A DNA stretch of 64,000 nt. Source: Maricaulis sp. (GTDB taxonomy: Bacteria; Pseudomonadota; Alphaproteobacteria; Caulobacterales; Maricaulaceae). A program made the translations under genes and the position numbers. The first letter of the stretch is position 1. Each line of letters begins with the position of its first letter. Of this stretch, positions 40,808 through 50,400 are shown piece by piece. The DNA lies in contig NZ_JASBRQ010000044.1 of NCBI RefSeq assembly GCF_030149425.1, positions 62,001-126,000 on the forward strand, in the 5' to 3' direction. The notes beneath the pieces are model-generated. The model did not search any database and was not told the origin of the DNA. It saw nothing but the letters and a program-made list of their open reading frames with translations.

Positions 40808-43645
40808 CTAGCGACGCACGCGGAAACGGACACCGAAGGTCCGCGGACGCGAGAAGAAGCGGGTGTTATCAAACTGGGTGATAACGATCGCCTGCTCGCG
40901 CTGCTCGTCCGTCAGATTCTGGACGTAAGCCTCAAAGCGGATCTTCTCATTGCCGCCCGGGTTGTAGCCCGCACCGGCATCGATCGTGGTGTAGCCCTCG
41001 ACCAGGTCATTCAGACGCAGCGGGTCATCATTCGCGAAGTCAAACTCCGGATAGATGGTGCCGTTGAACAGATCCTGATGCTGCTCGGAGCGGTAGCCGA
41101 CCGAAACGATCCAGTCGGCATCGCCATGGTCGAAATTCAGACGCTGGCTGAGCGAGGTCTGGATGCTCCATTCCGGCGTACGGCGCAGGCGGAAACCGTC
41201 GATGGACTGCGGGATCGCCTGGGCCGGTGCCACGTCAGCCTGGAAACGGCTGTCCGCGATCAGCTCGGAGTTCTGGATGCGCGCTTCCGGCATCCACAGG
41301 ACGGTACCCTTCCACTGCATGTTGTAAGGCAGGTCATAACCGGCCTCGAACTGTGCACCGTAGATCTCGGCGTCGGACGCGTTGAAGTTGAAGTTCACCA
41401 CCGTGCCGAGCTGCGAGCCCGGAGTTGCGGACGTGTCCAGATCAACACCCTGACCATCAAGGATCTGACCGACAGAAAGCAGGACGTTCTGGATCAGGTC
41501 GGAATAGTCATAGTAGAAGGCCGAAGCATTGAAATACCCCCGCCCATCCGGCGTATCGAACTCGTATTTGGAGCCGACTTCATAGACGAGGACGCTTTCC
41601 TCTCCATAGGTCGGTGCCAGTTCGGAAGTGTCGAACGGAACCGGCGGGCTGCCCGCACCCGGATCGATCGTGACGTTTTCAACTGACGGAAGGTTATCGT
41701 TGAAGCCACCGCCATTATGGCCGGTGCTTAGGGACGCGTAGACGAGATGATCATCGGACAGATCCATCTCCAGGCGCAGACGCCAGTCGATGAAGTTAAA
41801 CGATGCAAAACCGTTTTGCGGTGCGATCTGGCCCGGGAAAGGCAGGGCATAAGTGAAGATACCGTCAGCCGCATTATCCCACGGAATACCGTCGGTCGTG
41901 CTCGGGCATTCCCAGAAGTCGCCGGCAATGGTGTCGACACAGGTCGGATAGGACGCGATCTGGGTCGGGTTGCCGAGGTCGACGCCGACCAGCGGGCCGT
42001 TGGCGAAGATGTCATCGACATTGTCACGCGCGCCGAAGGTCCGGACACCATCCATGTAGAAGTCGAGCGCTTCTTGGTCGGTCACCTGGCCATCCCCGTC
42101 AGTGTCCGGGTTGTAGATGGTCCGGTCGAAGATATTGAACTGGAAGCCTTCAGTACCGACACGTACGCCGCCGCAGCAGGCATAACCGGCGCCGCCGATG
42201 GCGAAGCCGTAACGGGCGTTGACGCCGGTACGGGTCTTTTCCTCTTCCGAGTAACGGATACCAGCCGTCAGGCGGACATCGTCACGCACTGCCCAGGTGC
42301 CATCGGCATAAGCCGCCCAGGCATCCGTCTGGGTGCGCTGGTTGAATTCAAGGCCGGAGAAGAACAGACCGCGGTCACCCGTGGTGCCGAGGAAGGTGCG
42401 CTGATCTTCTTCGAATACGAAGACACCGGCATTCCAGACCGAACCATTGTCGAGCTCGTCGAAGAAGCGGATCTCGTGAACCGTCGACTCGGAGTCGGTG
42501 ACCGACTGGAAGAAGGAGAAGTTATCGAAAGCTTCCTGCAGGTTGCCGTCAGACGGGTTGCGCAGGTTATCGATCACGCCGTCATAATACGGCGAGAGCG
42601 GGGTTGCAGCCTGATAATCATAAACCAGGTCGCGCATGCCGCCGATATATTCGACGTTGAACCATTCGGTTTCCCACTCGGCATGGGCCTTGAAGCCCCA
42701 GTGCTCGGTGTCGAGTTCCGGGGTGAAAGCGCGACCGATGACACGGCGCGGATCGTCAATGTCTTCCGGACGGACGCCATTGCCCAGCGGGTTGGCATAG
42801 TTGGTACCGGTGTAGCCGCTACCGCCTTCGCTGATATAGTCACCGGTCAGGGTGAGACGGAAGGTCGAAGTCGGCTCGATCAGATAGGACGCGCGAACGG
42901 CCCAGTTTTCAGCTGATTCAGCAACACCGACGCCTTCGCTTTCGCAGGTCGGGACGGTCACACTGATTTCATCGCTGCAGGGCGACACATTCTCGTAATA
43001 GCTGTCACGTTCAAGCGCATAACCGGCGAGACGGAAAGCCGAGTTCTGCGTGATCGGAACGTTGATGACGCCTTCGGCAGAATATTCGCCGAAGTTACCG
43101 ATGCTGACTTCGCCAGCCGCATCGAAGACACCCAGACCCGGGCCCCACGGGATCACATTGACCGACCCGGCAGTGGCATTACGGCCGCGCAGCGTACCCT
43201 GCGGACCAACATTCACCTCAACCCGCTGGATATCAAAGAAGGCGGAACCGAAACCGCTCGGACGCGGAATGTAGATACCGTCCATGTGGGTCGCCGCAGC
43301 CGGCTCGCCGAGCTCGGTATTGTTGGTCGAACCAACACCGCGGATAAAGACCTCGATATTACCCTGGTTGTTACCGATCTGCAGGCCCGGATAGCGGCCG
43401 TTCAGGTCGGCAATGGACTGGACGCCCAGCAGTTTCATTTCCTCGCCATCGAACGAGGTGGCGGTACCTGCCAGGTCTTGTAGCGACATCTCACGACGTT
43501 CAACGGTTACGGTGATCTCTTCCCGGTCCGTTGTGGTATCTGTGTCGGCCTCCTGGGCCATGACAGCCGGCGTCAACGCCAGACTACCAAGAACGCCAAG
43601 CGAAACGGAACGCAAGGCGGATTGCTTCAATGCACGCAAAATCAT
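40808..43645 (-). CDS. TonB-dependent receptor of the beta-glucan locus, with an EF-hand loop
   Basis: A 945-residue outer-membrane receptor: signal peptide (LRSVSLGVLG to PAVMA), TonB box EEITVTVERRE, plug with VFIRGVGSTNNTE and VEVNVGPQGTLRGRNATAG, and a barrel ending GVRFRVRR (an unusual Arg end rather than Phe). Residues 514-525 read DTDGDGQVTDQE, a canonical EF-hand calcium loop, in a long predicted surface loop. By position it imports oligosaccharides made by the GH16 enzyme. GGGGAGAAA precedes the ATG. First gene of receptor-GH16-GPH-GH3. Confidence 0.9.
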   Translation of the reverse strand: MILRALKQSALRSVSLGVLGSLALTPAVMAQEADTDTTTDREEITVTVERREMSLQDLAGTATSFDGEEMKLLGVQSIADLNGRYPGLQIGNNQGNIEVFIRGVGSTNNTELGEPAAATHMDGIYIPRPSGFGSAFFDIQRVEVNVGPQGTLRGRNATAGSVNVIPWGPGLGVFDAAGEVSIGNFGEYSAEGVINVPITQNSAFRLAGYALERDSYYENVSPCSDEISVTVPTCESEGVGVAESAENWAVRASYLIEPTSTFRLTLTGDYISEGGSGYTGTNYANPLGNGVRPEDIDDPRRVIGRAFTPELDTEHWGFKAHAEWETEWFNVEYIGGMRDLVYDYQAATPLSPYYDGVIDNLRNPSDGNLQEAFDNFSFFQSVTDSESTVHEIRFFDELDNGSVWNAGVFVFEEDQRTFLGTTGDRGLFFSGLEFNQRTQTDAWAAYADGTWAVRDDVRLTAGIRYSEEEKTRTGVNARYGFAIGGAGYACCGGVRVGTEGFQFNIFDRTIYNPDTDGDGQVTDQEALDFYMDGVRTFGARDNVDDIFANGPLVGVDLGNPTQIASYPTCVDTIAGDFWECPSTTDGIPWDNAADGIFTYALPFPGQIAPQNGFASFNFIDWRLRLEMDLSDDHLVYASLSTGHNGGGFNDNLPSVENVTIDPGAGSPPVPFDTSELAPTYGEESVLVYEVGSKYEFDTPDGRGYFNASAFYYDYSDLIQNVLLSVGQILDGQGVDLDTSATPGSQLGTVVNFNFNASDAEIYGAQFEAGYDLPYNMQWKGTVLWMPEARIQNSELIADSRFQADVAPAQAIPQSIDGFRLRRTPEWSIQTSLSQRLNFDHGDADWIVSVGYRSEQHQDLFNGTIYPEFDFANDDPLRLNDLVEGYTTIDAGAGYNPGGNEKIRFEAYVQNLTDEQREQAIVITQFDNTRFFSRPRTFGVRFRVRR

Positions 43646-43725
43646 CAGATTTCTCCCCTCGGATGCCCCCCGAATTTTTTCGGTCCATGGGCCCTTAGGC
43701 TAAACGCTCTCGCTTTTGTCCAACC

Positions 43726-43737
43726 TTGTCAAGACAA
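43726..43737. promoter_or_regulatory. TTGTC-AA-GACAA palindrome upstream of the beta-glucan receptor
   Basis: Perfect five-base arms around AA, 81-92 bases upstream of the receptor start, in the AT-rich 144-base gap next to the LacI gene end. Read on the minus strand it overlaps a TTGACA sequence that could be a -35 element. A further GACAA half is at 43763-43767. A candidate operator for the adjacent LacI-type repressor. Confidence 0.42.
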
Positions 43738-43789
43738 TTGTGTCAGATTTTTATTTTGCCTAGACAAGAAGATAGGGGGTGAACGTGGT

Positions 43790-44800
43790 TTAGCGCTTGG
43801 GCGCTGCCGCGGTGGATTGACGAATCTTCAATTCATAACCAAGGGTTAGATCGTCGACTTCAGACTTGCTTCCGGCCCCGGTCAATTTGCGCACCGCTTC
43901 GCGGGTCATCGCCTCATAAGGCTGGGCCACAGTGGTCAGCGGCGGCCAGATGGTGCGAGCGAGAGCGATGTCGTCGAATCCGACCACGGACAGGTCTTCA
44001 GGAACCTTCAGATCGAGCCGATTGGCGACAAAATAGACCGCTGCCGCCATCTCGTCATTGGAGGCAAAGATCGCGGTCGGCCGGTCCGGCCCGGATAACA
44101 TGGCTTCCGCCACACCCAGCGCTTCGTCGAAACTGAACCCGCCCGGCTGCACCAACGCCTCATCTCGATCTGCATCCGGCACCGCAGCAAGAGCCGCGTC
44201 ATACCCCTCACGGCGACGCTTGGTCGCGATATGCTCGGCATCACCGGAAATATGCCCGATACGGCGGTGCCCGAGATCGAGCAGGTGGGTGGTTATTTCC
44301 TTGGCCGCCTGGAAATCATCCATGCTGATCGACGGCGCGCCCTCGACCGGCTGTGTCGGTGAGATCAGCGCGAAGGACACACCGCGCTCGATGAGCTGGT
44401 CATGCAGCACGGTGGACCCACACAGCGGCGGGACCAGAATCATGTTCTTGACCCGGGTCCGAGCCAGAAAGGCGCTGAGCTGCTTGTCCCAGTCATCGGC
44501 ACGCTCATCGAACAGGCCCGCTGCCAGAAAGTAGCCGACCTCGTCACAGGCCTGCAGGGCCGCATGATGGAAGCGGGACTGGAAGCCGCTTGAGGGGTCA
44601 CCGAACAGCATGCCGATCGACCGCGAGCGGCCGGAGCGCAGCTCGCGCGCGGCGTGGCTGGGATTGTAATCCAGCTCCTTCATCGCTTTCAGCACGCGCT
44701 CGCGCGTCGCCGCACGAACAGCGCTCTGATCGTTCATGACGCGTGAGACGGTTTTGATCGAAACCCCGGCGCGTTTGGCTACGTCGAAGATATTCGCCAT
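43790..44800 (-). CDS. LacI-family transcriptional regulator of the beta-glucan locus
   Basis: A 336-residue LacI-type repressor: helix-turn-helix IFDVAKRAGVSIKTVSRVMND, hinge with NPSHAARELRSGRSRSIG, and effector domain with LSVVGFDDIALARTIWPPLTTVAQP. It lies directly upstream of the receptor-GH16-GPH-GH3 operon on the same strand and very likely controls it, with a beta-gluco-oligosaccharide or derivative as inducer. This is inference from gene order. Confidence 0.9.
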   Translation of the reverse strand: MANIFDVAKRAGVSIKTVSRVMNDQSAVRAATRERVLKAMKELDYNPSHAARELRSGRSRSIGMLFGDPSSGFQSRFHHAALQACDEVGYFLAAGLFDERADDWDKQLSAFLARTRVKNMILVPPLCGSTVLHDQLIERGVSFALISPTQPVEGAPSISMDDFQAAKEITTHLLDLGHRRIGHISGDAEHIATKRRREGYDAALAAVPDADRDEALVQPGGFSFDEALGVAEAMLSGPDRPTAIFASNDEMAAAVYFVANRLDLKVPEDLSVVGFDDIALARTIWPPLTTVAQPYEAMTREAVRKLTGAGSKSEVDDLTLGYELKIRQSTAAAPKR

Positions 44801-44952
44801 GAAAGCCTATCCAGCTGGCGTGAGCGTTCGCCGCGACCCGCCCGGTGTTCCAGTCCGGTGAATCGCTGCCCCCTCCTATGGGATAATGCGTCACGGCCCG
44901 AAGCGCAAAAACCTAAGTGTCACAGGACGCTTCGAAGCAATTCAGCCCCGGT

Positions 44953-44974
44953 GTTAGACCAAAGTCGCTCTAAC
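44953..44974. promoter_or_regulatory. Inverted repeat and shared 14-mer upstream of acetate symporter
   Basis: GTTAGA (44953-44958) and TCTAAC (44969-44974) are inverted with ten bases between. The left part belongs to TTAGACCAAAGTCG (44954-44967), which recurs with one change upstream of the porin-acs operon (51572-51585). It lies 74 bases upstream of the DUF4212 start and is a candidate site for the CrbR-like regulator. Confidence 0.5.
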
Positions 44975-45040
44975 CCCAGGGCATTCGGTCTGTCATCTTG
45001 CCCAGGTGCTGGAAAACCAGCAATTTGCGGGAGGCAAGCA

Positions 45041-45355
45041 ATGACGGACATTATGGATACAAATACGCCGCCCCGGACCGAGGATCATGACGTCACTGAA
45101 GACGTCACCAAAGCTTATTGGCGCGAGAACCTCACGCTGATGGGCATTTTGCTCTCGATCTGGTTCGCGGTGTCTTTCGGCGCGGGCATTCTCGCGCGTG
45201 AATGGCTCGATCAATTCTCGATCGGCGGAGCCCCTCTGGGCTTCTGGTTTGCTCAACAAGGCGCGATTTTCGTCTTCGTCGCTCTGATCTTCATCTACGT
45301 GCATCGCATGCACAAGATCGAGCAGAAGTACGGCATGAGCGACGACAACGACTAG
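45041..45355 (+). CDS. DUF4212 small subunit of sodium/solute symporter
   Basis: A 104-residue protein with two membrane helices, about residues 35-55 (LTLMGILLSIWFAVSFGAGI) and 68-92, and a C-terminal RMHKIEQKYG typical of DUF4212. This small subunit accompanies the VC_2705-type sodium/solute symporters, which are linked to acetate uptake. A GGGAGG ribosome site precedes the ATG at 45041. The symporter gene starts nine bases after its stop, with AGGAGG overlapping the stop codon. Confidence 0.92.
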   Translation: MTDIMDTNTPPRTEDHDVTEDVTKAYWRENLTLMGILLSIWFAVSFGAGILAREWLDQFSIGGAPLGFWFAQQGAIFVFVALIFIYVHRMHKIEQKYGMSDDND

Positions 45356-45364
45356 GAGGCGGTT

Positions 45365-47284
45365 ATGGATTCGACCCTGCTATGGACCGCGTTCTTCGTT
45401 ATCGCAACGTTCGGTCTCTACATCGGCATCGCCGTCTGGGCGCGTGCCGGTTCAACAGATGATTTCTACGTGGCCGGCCATGATGTGCCGCCGCTTTTCA
45501 ATGGCATGGCGACCGCCGCCGACTGGATGAGCGCCGCCTCATTCCTGTCCATGGCCGGTATCATCGCCTTCTCCGGCTATGACGGATCGGTCTATCTGAT
45601 GGGCTGGACCGGCGGCTATGTCCTTTTGGCCCTGCTGCTGGCACCGTATCTGCGCAAATTCGGCAAGTTCACCGTGCCGGATTTCGTGGGCGATCGCTAT
45701 TACAGCCAAGCCGCCCGCATTGTTGCGGTGATCTGCGCCCTCTTCATCTCCTTTACCTATATCGCCGGGCAGATGCGCGGTGTCGGTATCGCCTTCTCCA
45801 ACTTCCTGCATGTTCCGATCGAAATCGGAGTCATTGTCGGCGCGATCATCGTTCTGTTCTATGCCGTTCTGGGCGGTATGAAGGGCATCACCTACACCCA
45901 GGTGGCGCAGTATTGCGTGCTCATCTTCGCCTTCATGGTTCCGGCTATCTTCCTGTCGCTGCAGATCACCGGTACGCCGATCCCGCAGTTGGGTTTTGTC
46001 GGCAATGCGGAAAACGGCACCCCCCTCTTGCTCAACCTCGACCGCACTTTGGTTGATCTGGGCTTCCAACCCTATACGGAAGGGCTGAAAAGCAAGCTCG
46101 ACGTGTTTGCCATCGCGCTGGCCCTGATGGTCGGCACGGCCGGCCTGCCGCACGTCATCATCCGCTTCTTCACCGTGCCCAAGGCATCGGATGCGCGTAA
46201 ATCCGCGGGCTGGGCCCTGGTCTTCATCGCCATCCTGTACACGACGGCGCCGGCTGTGGCTGTTTTCGCCCGCTCCAACTTCATCGATACGGTCAATGAA
46301 AGCACCTATTCGGTCGAAGCCGCGCGCGGTGACATCCCGGCTGCAGACCTGCCGGAAGGCTCTACGCCGGGCTGGTTCTATAATTGGGAACGCACCGGAT
46401 TGCTGGGCTTTACCGACCATAATGGTGATGGCCGCATCCAGTATCGCGCCGATCCGGCGACCAATGAGGTCACCACGTTCGATCGCGACATCTTCGTGCT
46501 GGCCAATCCGGAGATCGGCAATCTGCCGGGCTGGGTCATCGGGCTGGTGGTTGCCGGCGGGCTGGCGGCTGCCCTGTCGACGGCAGCGGGTTTGTTGATG
46601 GTGATTTCCTCGGCGGTGTCTCACGATCTGTGCAAGAAAGTGCTCTTGCCGGGCATGAGTGAGACGCAGGAATTGCTGGTCGCGCGCTCAGCCGCGGTGG
46701 TCGCTGTGCTGATCGCCATTCTGGCCGGCATCTACCCGCCCGGCTTTGTGGCCGCCGTCGTCGCCTTCGCCTTTGGTCTGGCTGCGGCGAGCTTCTTCCC
46801 GGTCATTTTCCTGGGCATTTTCTGGAAGCGGATGAACAAGGAAGGCGCGATTGCAGGCATGAGCACAGGCCTGTTGCTGACCGGCGCTTACATCGTCCAC
46901 TTCAAGATCGGCTTCTCTTCCATGGTGCTCGGCGTGCTCGCCGTCATCCTGGCCATCGCTGCCGCGATCCTCTTCCTGGGAACGCGTCAGGCCGGCAAGT
47001 CGACCCCAGCACTGATGTATAGCGCAGGCGGTCTGGTTCTGGTCGGTCTGCTCGGATTGATCGGTGTCCTGCCGGACATCCCGATGGGCAGCAGCGATCA
47101 GTGGTTCCTCGGCATATCGCCGGAAGGCTTCGGTACGGTCGGCATGTTCGTCAGCTTCGCTGTCGCAACCGCCGTCGCCCTGGCCACCAAGACACCGCCG
47201 CAGGACGTCCAGGACATGGTCGAGGAGATCCGCATCCCCTCCATCCATGCCCACCCTGTGCACGGCAACGCACCGGCTGAATAA
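45365..47284 (+). CDS. Sodium/solute symporter, acetate-type (VC_2705/ActP-like)
   Basis: A 639-residue, roughly 13-helix SSS-family permease. Family segments include DFYVAGHDVPPLFNGMATAADWMSAASF, the core GWTGGYVLLALLLAPYLRKFGKFTVPDF and GLAAALSTAAGLLMVISSAVSHD. A non-membrane insert near residues 300-380 contains DHNGDG (from Asp351), a calcium-loop-like sequence. The linkage with a CrbS-like sensor, CrbR-like regulator and acetyl-CoA synthetase supports uptake of acetate or a similar short monocarboxylate. An inverted-repeat terminator follows. Confidence 0.92.
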   Translation: MDSTLLWTAFFVIATFGLYIGIAVWARAGSTDDFYVAGHDVPPLFNGMATAADWMSAASFLSMAGIIAFSGYDGSVYLMGWTGGYVLLALLLAPYLRKFGKFTVPDFVGDRYYSQAARIVAVICALFISFTYIAGQMRGVGIAFSNFLHVPIEIGVIVGAIIVLFYAVLGGMKGITYTQVAQYCVLIFAFMVPAIFLSLQITGTPIPQLGFVGNAENGTPLLLNLDRTLVDLGFQPYTEGLKSKLDVFAIALALMVGTAGLPHVIIRFFTVPKASDARKSAGWALVFIAILYTTAPAVAVFARSNFIDTVNESTYSVEAARGDIPAADLPEGSTPGWFYNWERTGLLGFTDHNGDGRIQYRADPATNEVTTFDRDIFVLANPEIGNLPGWVIGLVVAGGLAAALSTAAGLLMVISSAVSHDLCKKVLLPGMSETQELLVARSAAVVAVLIAILAGIYPPGFVAAVVAFAFGLAAASFFPVIFLGIFWKRMNKEGAIAGMSTGLLLTGAYIVHFKIGFSSMVLGVLAVILAIAAAILFLGTRQAGKSTPALMYSAGGLVLVGLLGLIGVLPDIPMGSSDQWFLGISPEGFGTVGMFVSFAVATAVALATKTPPQDVQDMVEEIRIPSIHAHPVHGNAPAE

Positions 47285-47305
47285 GTCGGCCCGGTAGCCG
47301 AATAC

Positions 47306-47333
47306 CCGGCCCCGGTCAGCTGACCGGGGCCGG
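47306..47333 (+). terminator. Perfect 28-base palindrome after the symporter (probable terminator)
   Basis: A 14-base arm starting CCGGCCCCGG at 47306 is followed at once by its exact complement ending at 47333, then TTTGCTTTGG. The stem is very stable, but the T-run is short and the loop minimal. It lies 22 bases after the symporter stop and 75 bases before the sensor kinase. Confidence 0.65.
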
Positions 47334-47407
47334 TTTGCTTTGGGCTTGTCCCACCGTGCAGACCACGCAATGATCACAAGGCCTTGGCCGGGGAGGGTTT
47401 GCGCCGC

Positions 47408-50400
47408 ATGTCGATCAACGCCGTCGCCATCACGCTCGGCCTGTACACGGCATTCCTGTTTATGCTGGCCGCCTGGGGTGATCGTCACGCGTCCCGGCTG
47501 GATCGCCATGCCGGGCTGCGCAGCGGATTATTGGCGCTCTCACTGGGCGTCTACTGCACCAGCTGGACCTTCTACGGCGCCGTTGGCGAAGCCTCGCGCA
47601 ATGGTTGGGACTATCTGCCGATCTATCTCGGTCCGGCCCTGCTTTTCATGCTGGGCTATCCGATTATCCGCCGGCTGGTCCGCCTCGGGCGCAAACATGA
47701 TACCGGCTCGATTGCCGACTTCCTGGCGGCCCGTTTCGGCAAGTCCGCCCTGGTCGGCTCGCTCGCGGCCATCGTGCTGGCGGTCGCGTCCGTGCCCTAT
47801 GTCGCCCTGCAGCTGAAATCGACGGCCACCAGCCTGGAGCTGCTCGTGGGCAGCGAAGCGCGCGAGATTGACTGGGCCTTGCTGGCGACAATTGCCTTCG
47901 CCGCCTTCGCCATATTGTTCGGCGCCCGCCGGCCGGACACGTCGAGCGGCAATCGTGGCCTGGTTCTGGCTGTCGCCTTCGAGGCGGTGGTCAAACTGGT
48001 TGCCATGATTGCGGTGGGCGTTCTGGCCTGGAGCATCTGGAACGGTTTGCCGACCGCTGAGCAACAGGCCACCTTCGCCGCCTCGTCCCTGCGCGCGCCG
48101 GATCTGGATGTCCGCTTTGCCGTGCTGACCCTGCTCGCCGGCTTCGCAGCCCTGTGTCTGCCGCGGCAATTTCACATGCTGGTCGTCGAGGCGCGCCAGC
48201 CGGAGGATGCGCGCCGCTCGCGCTGGGCCTTTCCGGCTTATCTCGGACTGGTGGCGCTGGTTGCCCCACCGGTCGCGCTGGCCGGAACCACGCTCAGCGG
48301 CGGTACCAATCCGGATGCCTTCGTCCTCGCCCTGCCGATCGCTGCGGGCTCGGACAGCCTGGCCCTGCTGGCCTTTATCGGCGGTTTCTCCGCATCGGCC
48401 GGGATGATCACGGTCGGCGCCCTGGCCCTCTCGACCATGCTGGTCGATGCCGTCGCCGCCCCCATCCTGCTGCAGCGCGGGGTTGAGAACCGGCCGCGCA
48501 ACCTGGCCACGCGCCTGCTCAATTATCGCCGCGCCACCATCCTGCTCCTGCTGCTGGCCGCCTATCTCTTCCACCTCGGGCTCGACCGTCAGATGGCGCT
48601 TGCTGATATCGGGCTGGTGGCCTTCGCCGGTGCGGCCCAGCTCGGCCCGGCCCTGCTTTTCGGACTTTACTGGAAACGCGCCAACCGCGCCGGTGCCATC
48701 GCCGGCATCTGCACTGGCAGCCTGCTCTGGTTCGCCCTTGTTCTCTTGCCGTCCTATACGGGCGCGCCAGTCGCCTTGCCCGGCGACGCGGATGGTTTTG
48801 CCTGGATGACGCTGCTCAGCCTGGTGTGCAATGCGATCGCTTTCATCATCGCTGTCGCCTTCTCACCCGCTCACCTCACCGACCGGGTCCAAGCCGCCCG
48901 GTTCTCCGAACGGGAGCAGCCGGCACCGGGCCCAAGCGGAGCAGCGATCCGTCTGGCGGACCTTCAGACCTTGTTCCAGCATGTCCTCGGCGAAGCCGGC
49001 GCCCGCGAGGCCATCACTGAACTGCGCACCATTGCCGGCCGTTCGGTCGACAGCGGCGGCGCGGTACCGCGTGAAGTGCTCAACTGGTGCGAGGCGCGGC
49101 TGGCCCGTGCCGTGGGGGCTCCGGCAGCCCGAATCCTGATCGCACAGGTCCTACCCGGAGGCGGGTTAAGTGCCAGCGATGTCGTCACCTTGATCGATGA
49201 AACGTCGGAGATTATCCGCACTTCGGAAACAGCGCGGGAGGAGACCGAGCGCTCGGTGCAGTTCTATATGGATCATGTGCCGGCCCTGATCTCTTTCTCC
49301 GACCAGGACCAGCGCCTGCGCTTCGCCAATCGCGCCTATCTGGACTATTTCGGCCTTGACGAGGACATCACCGGCCATCGCATTGCCGAGTATCTCTCGG
49401 AGCAAGAATACGCCCGCCGCGAGCCGTATATCGCCGCGGCTCTTGAGGGCGAGCGCCAGGTTTTCGACATCGCCCGGGATACAGCCGGAGGCACAGCCCA
49501 GACCTGGCAGGTTCTGTATCAGCCCCGCATAGAAGAAGGCGAGGTGGTGGGTTTCTTCGGCGTTTATCAGGACATCACCGCGCGTCGCGTCGCCGAGGAA
49601 GGGCTGATGGAGGCCTATGCCACGCTTGAGGACAAGGTCCGCGAGCGCACCTCCGAGCTGGAAGCGGAGGGCGCCAAGCGGCTGGCGCTGGTTGAGGATC
49701 TGGAGATCGCCCGCGCCCAGGCCGAAGGCGCAACCCAGTCCAAGACCCGCTTCCTGGCGGCAGCGAGCCATGACCTTTTACAGCCGCTCTCCGCCGCACG
49801 CCTGCTCACCTCAGCCCTGTCGAGCGAGCTCGAAAGCTCGCCACCAGACACCCAAAGCCTGATCAATCGGATTGATCAATCGATCGAGAATGCTGATCAG
49901 CTGCTACGGGCGCTGCTGGACATTTCCCGCCTCGATGCCGGCGGCGTCACGCCGGAGATCAGCCGGTTCTCCCTTGACGCCCTGATCGCGGAAACCGCAG
50001 CCCCCATGGCCGAAAAAGCCGCCGAAAAGGGTCTGGAATTGCGCAGTGTTCGCAGCGGGCTGTGGGTGGAGAGTGATCGCGGCCTGATGATGAGCGTGCT
50101 GCAAAACCTGATCGCCAATGCCGTGCGCTATACCCGGAGCGGCGGCGTGTTGATCGGGGCCCGGCGGCGCGGCGCATCCATCGCCTTGCAGGTGGTGGAT
50201 ACCGGACCCGGCGTTCCGCTGGATGCCCGCGAGCGCATCTTCAAGGAGTTCGAGCGCGGCAAGACCAACAAGGCCGATGATCGCGGTCTCGGATTGGGCC
50301 TCGCCATTGTCGACCGGATTTTGCAGCGCCTTGGCCACCCTATCCGCATTGTCGAGGGTCCCGATGGCGGTTCGGTCTTCGAGGTCGAGCTGCCGCGTTG

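Noticed and set aside
41747-42916. A 389-codon plus-strand frame opposite the beta-glucan receptor
   Set aside because: Mirror frame of receptor codons without domains; the receptor frame is complete from signal peptide to barrel end.
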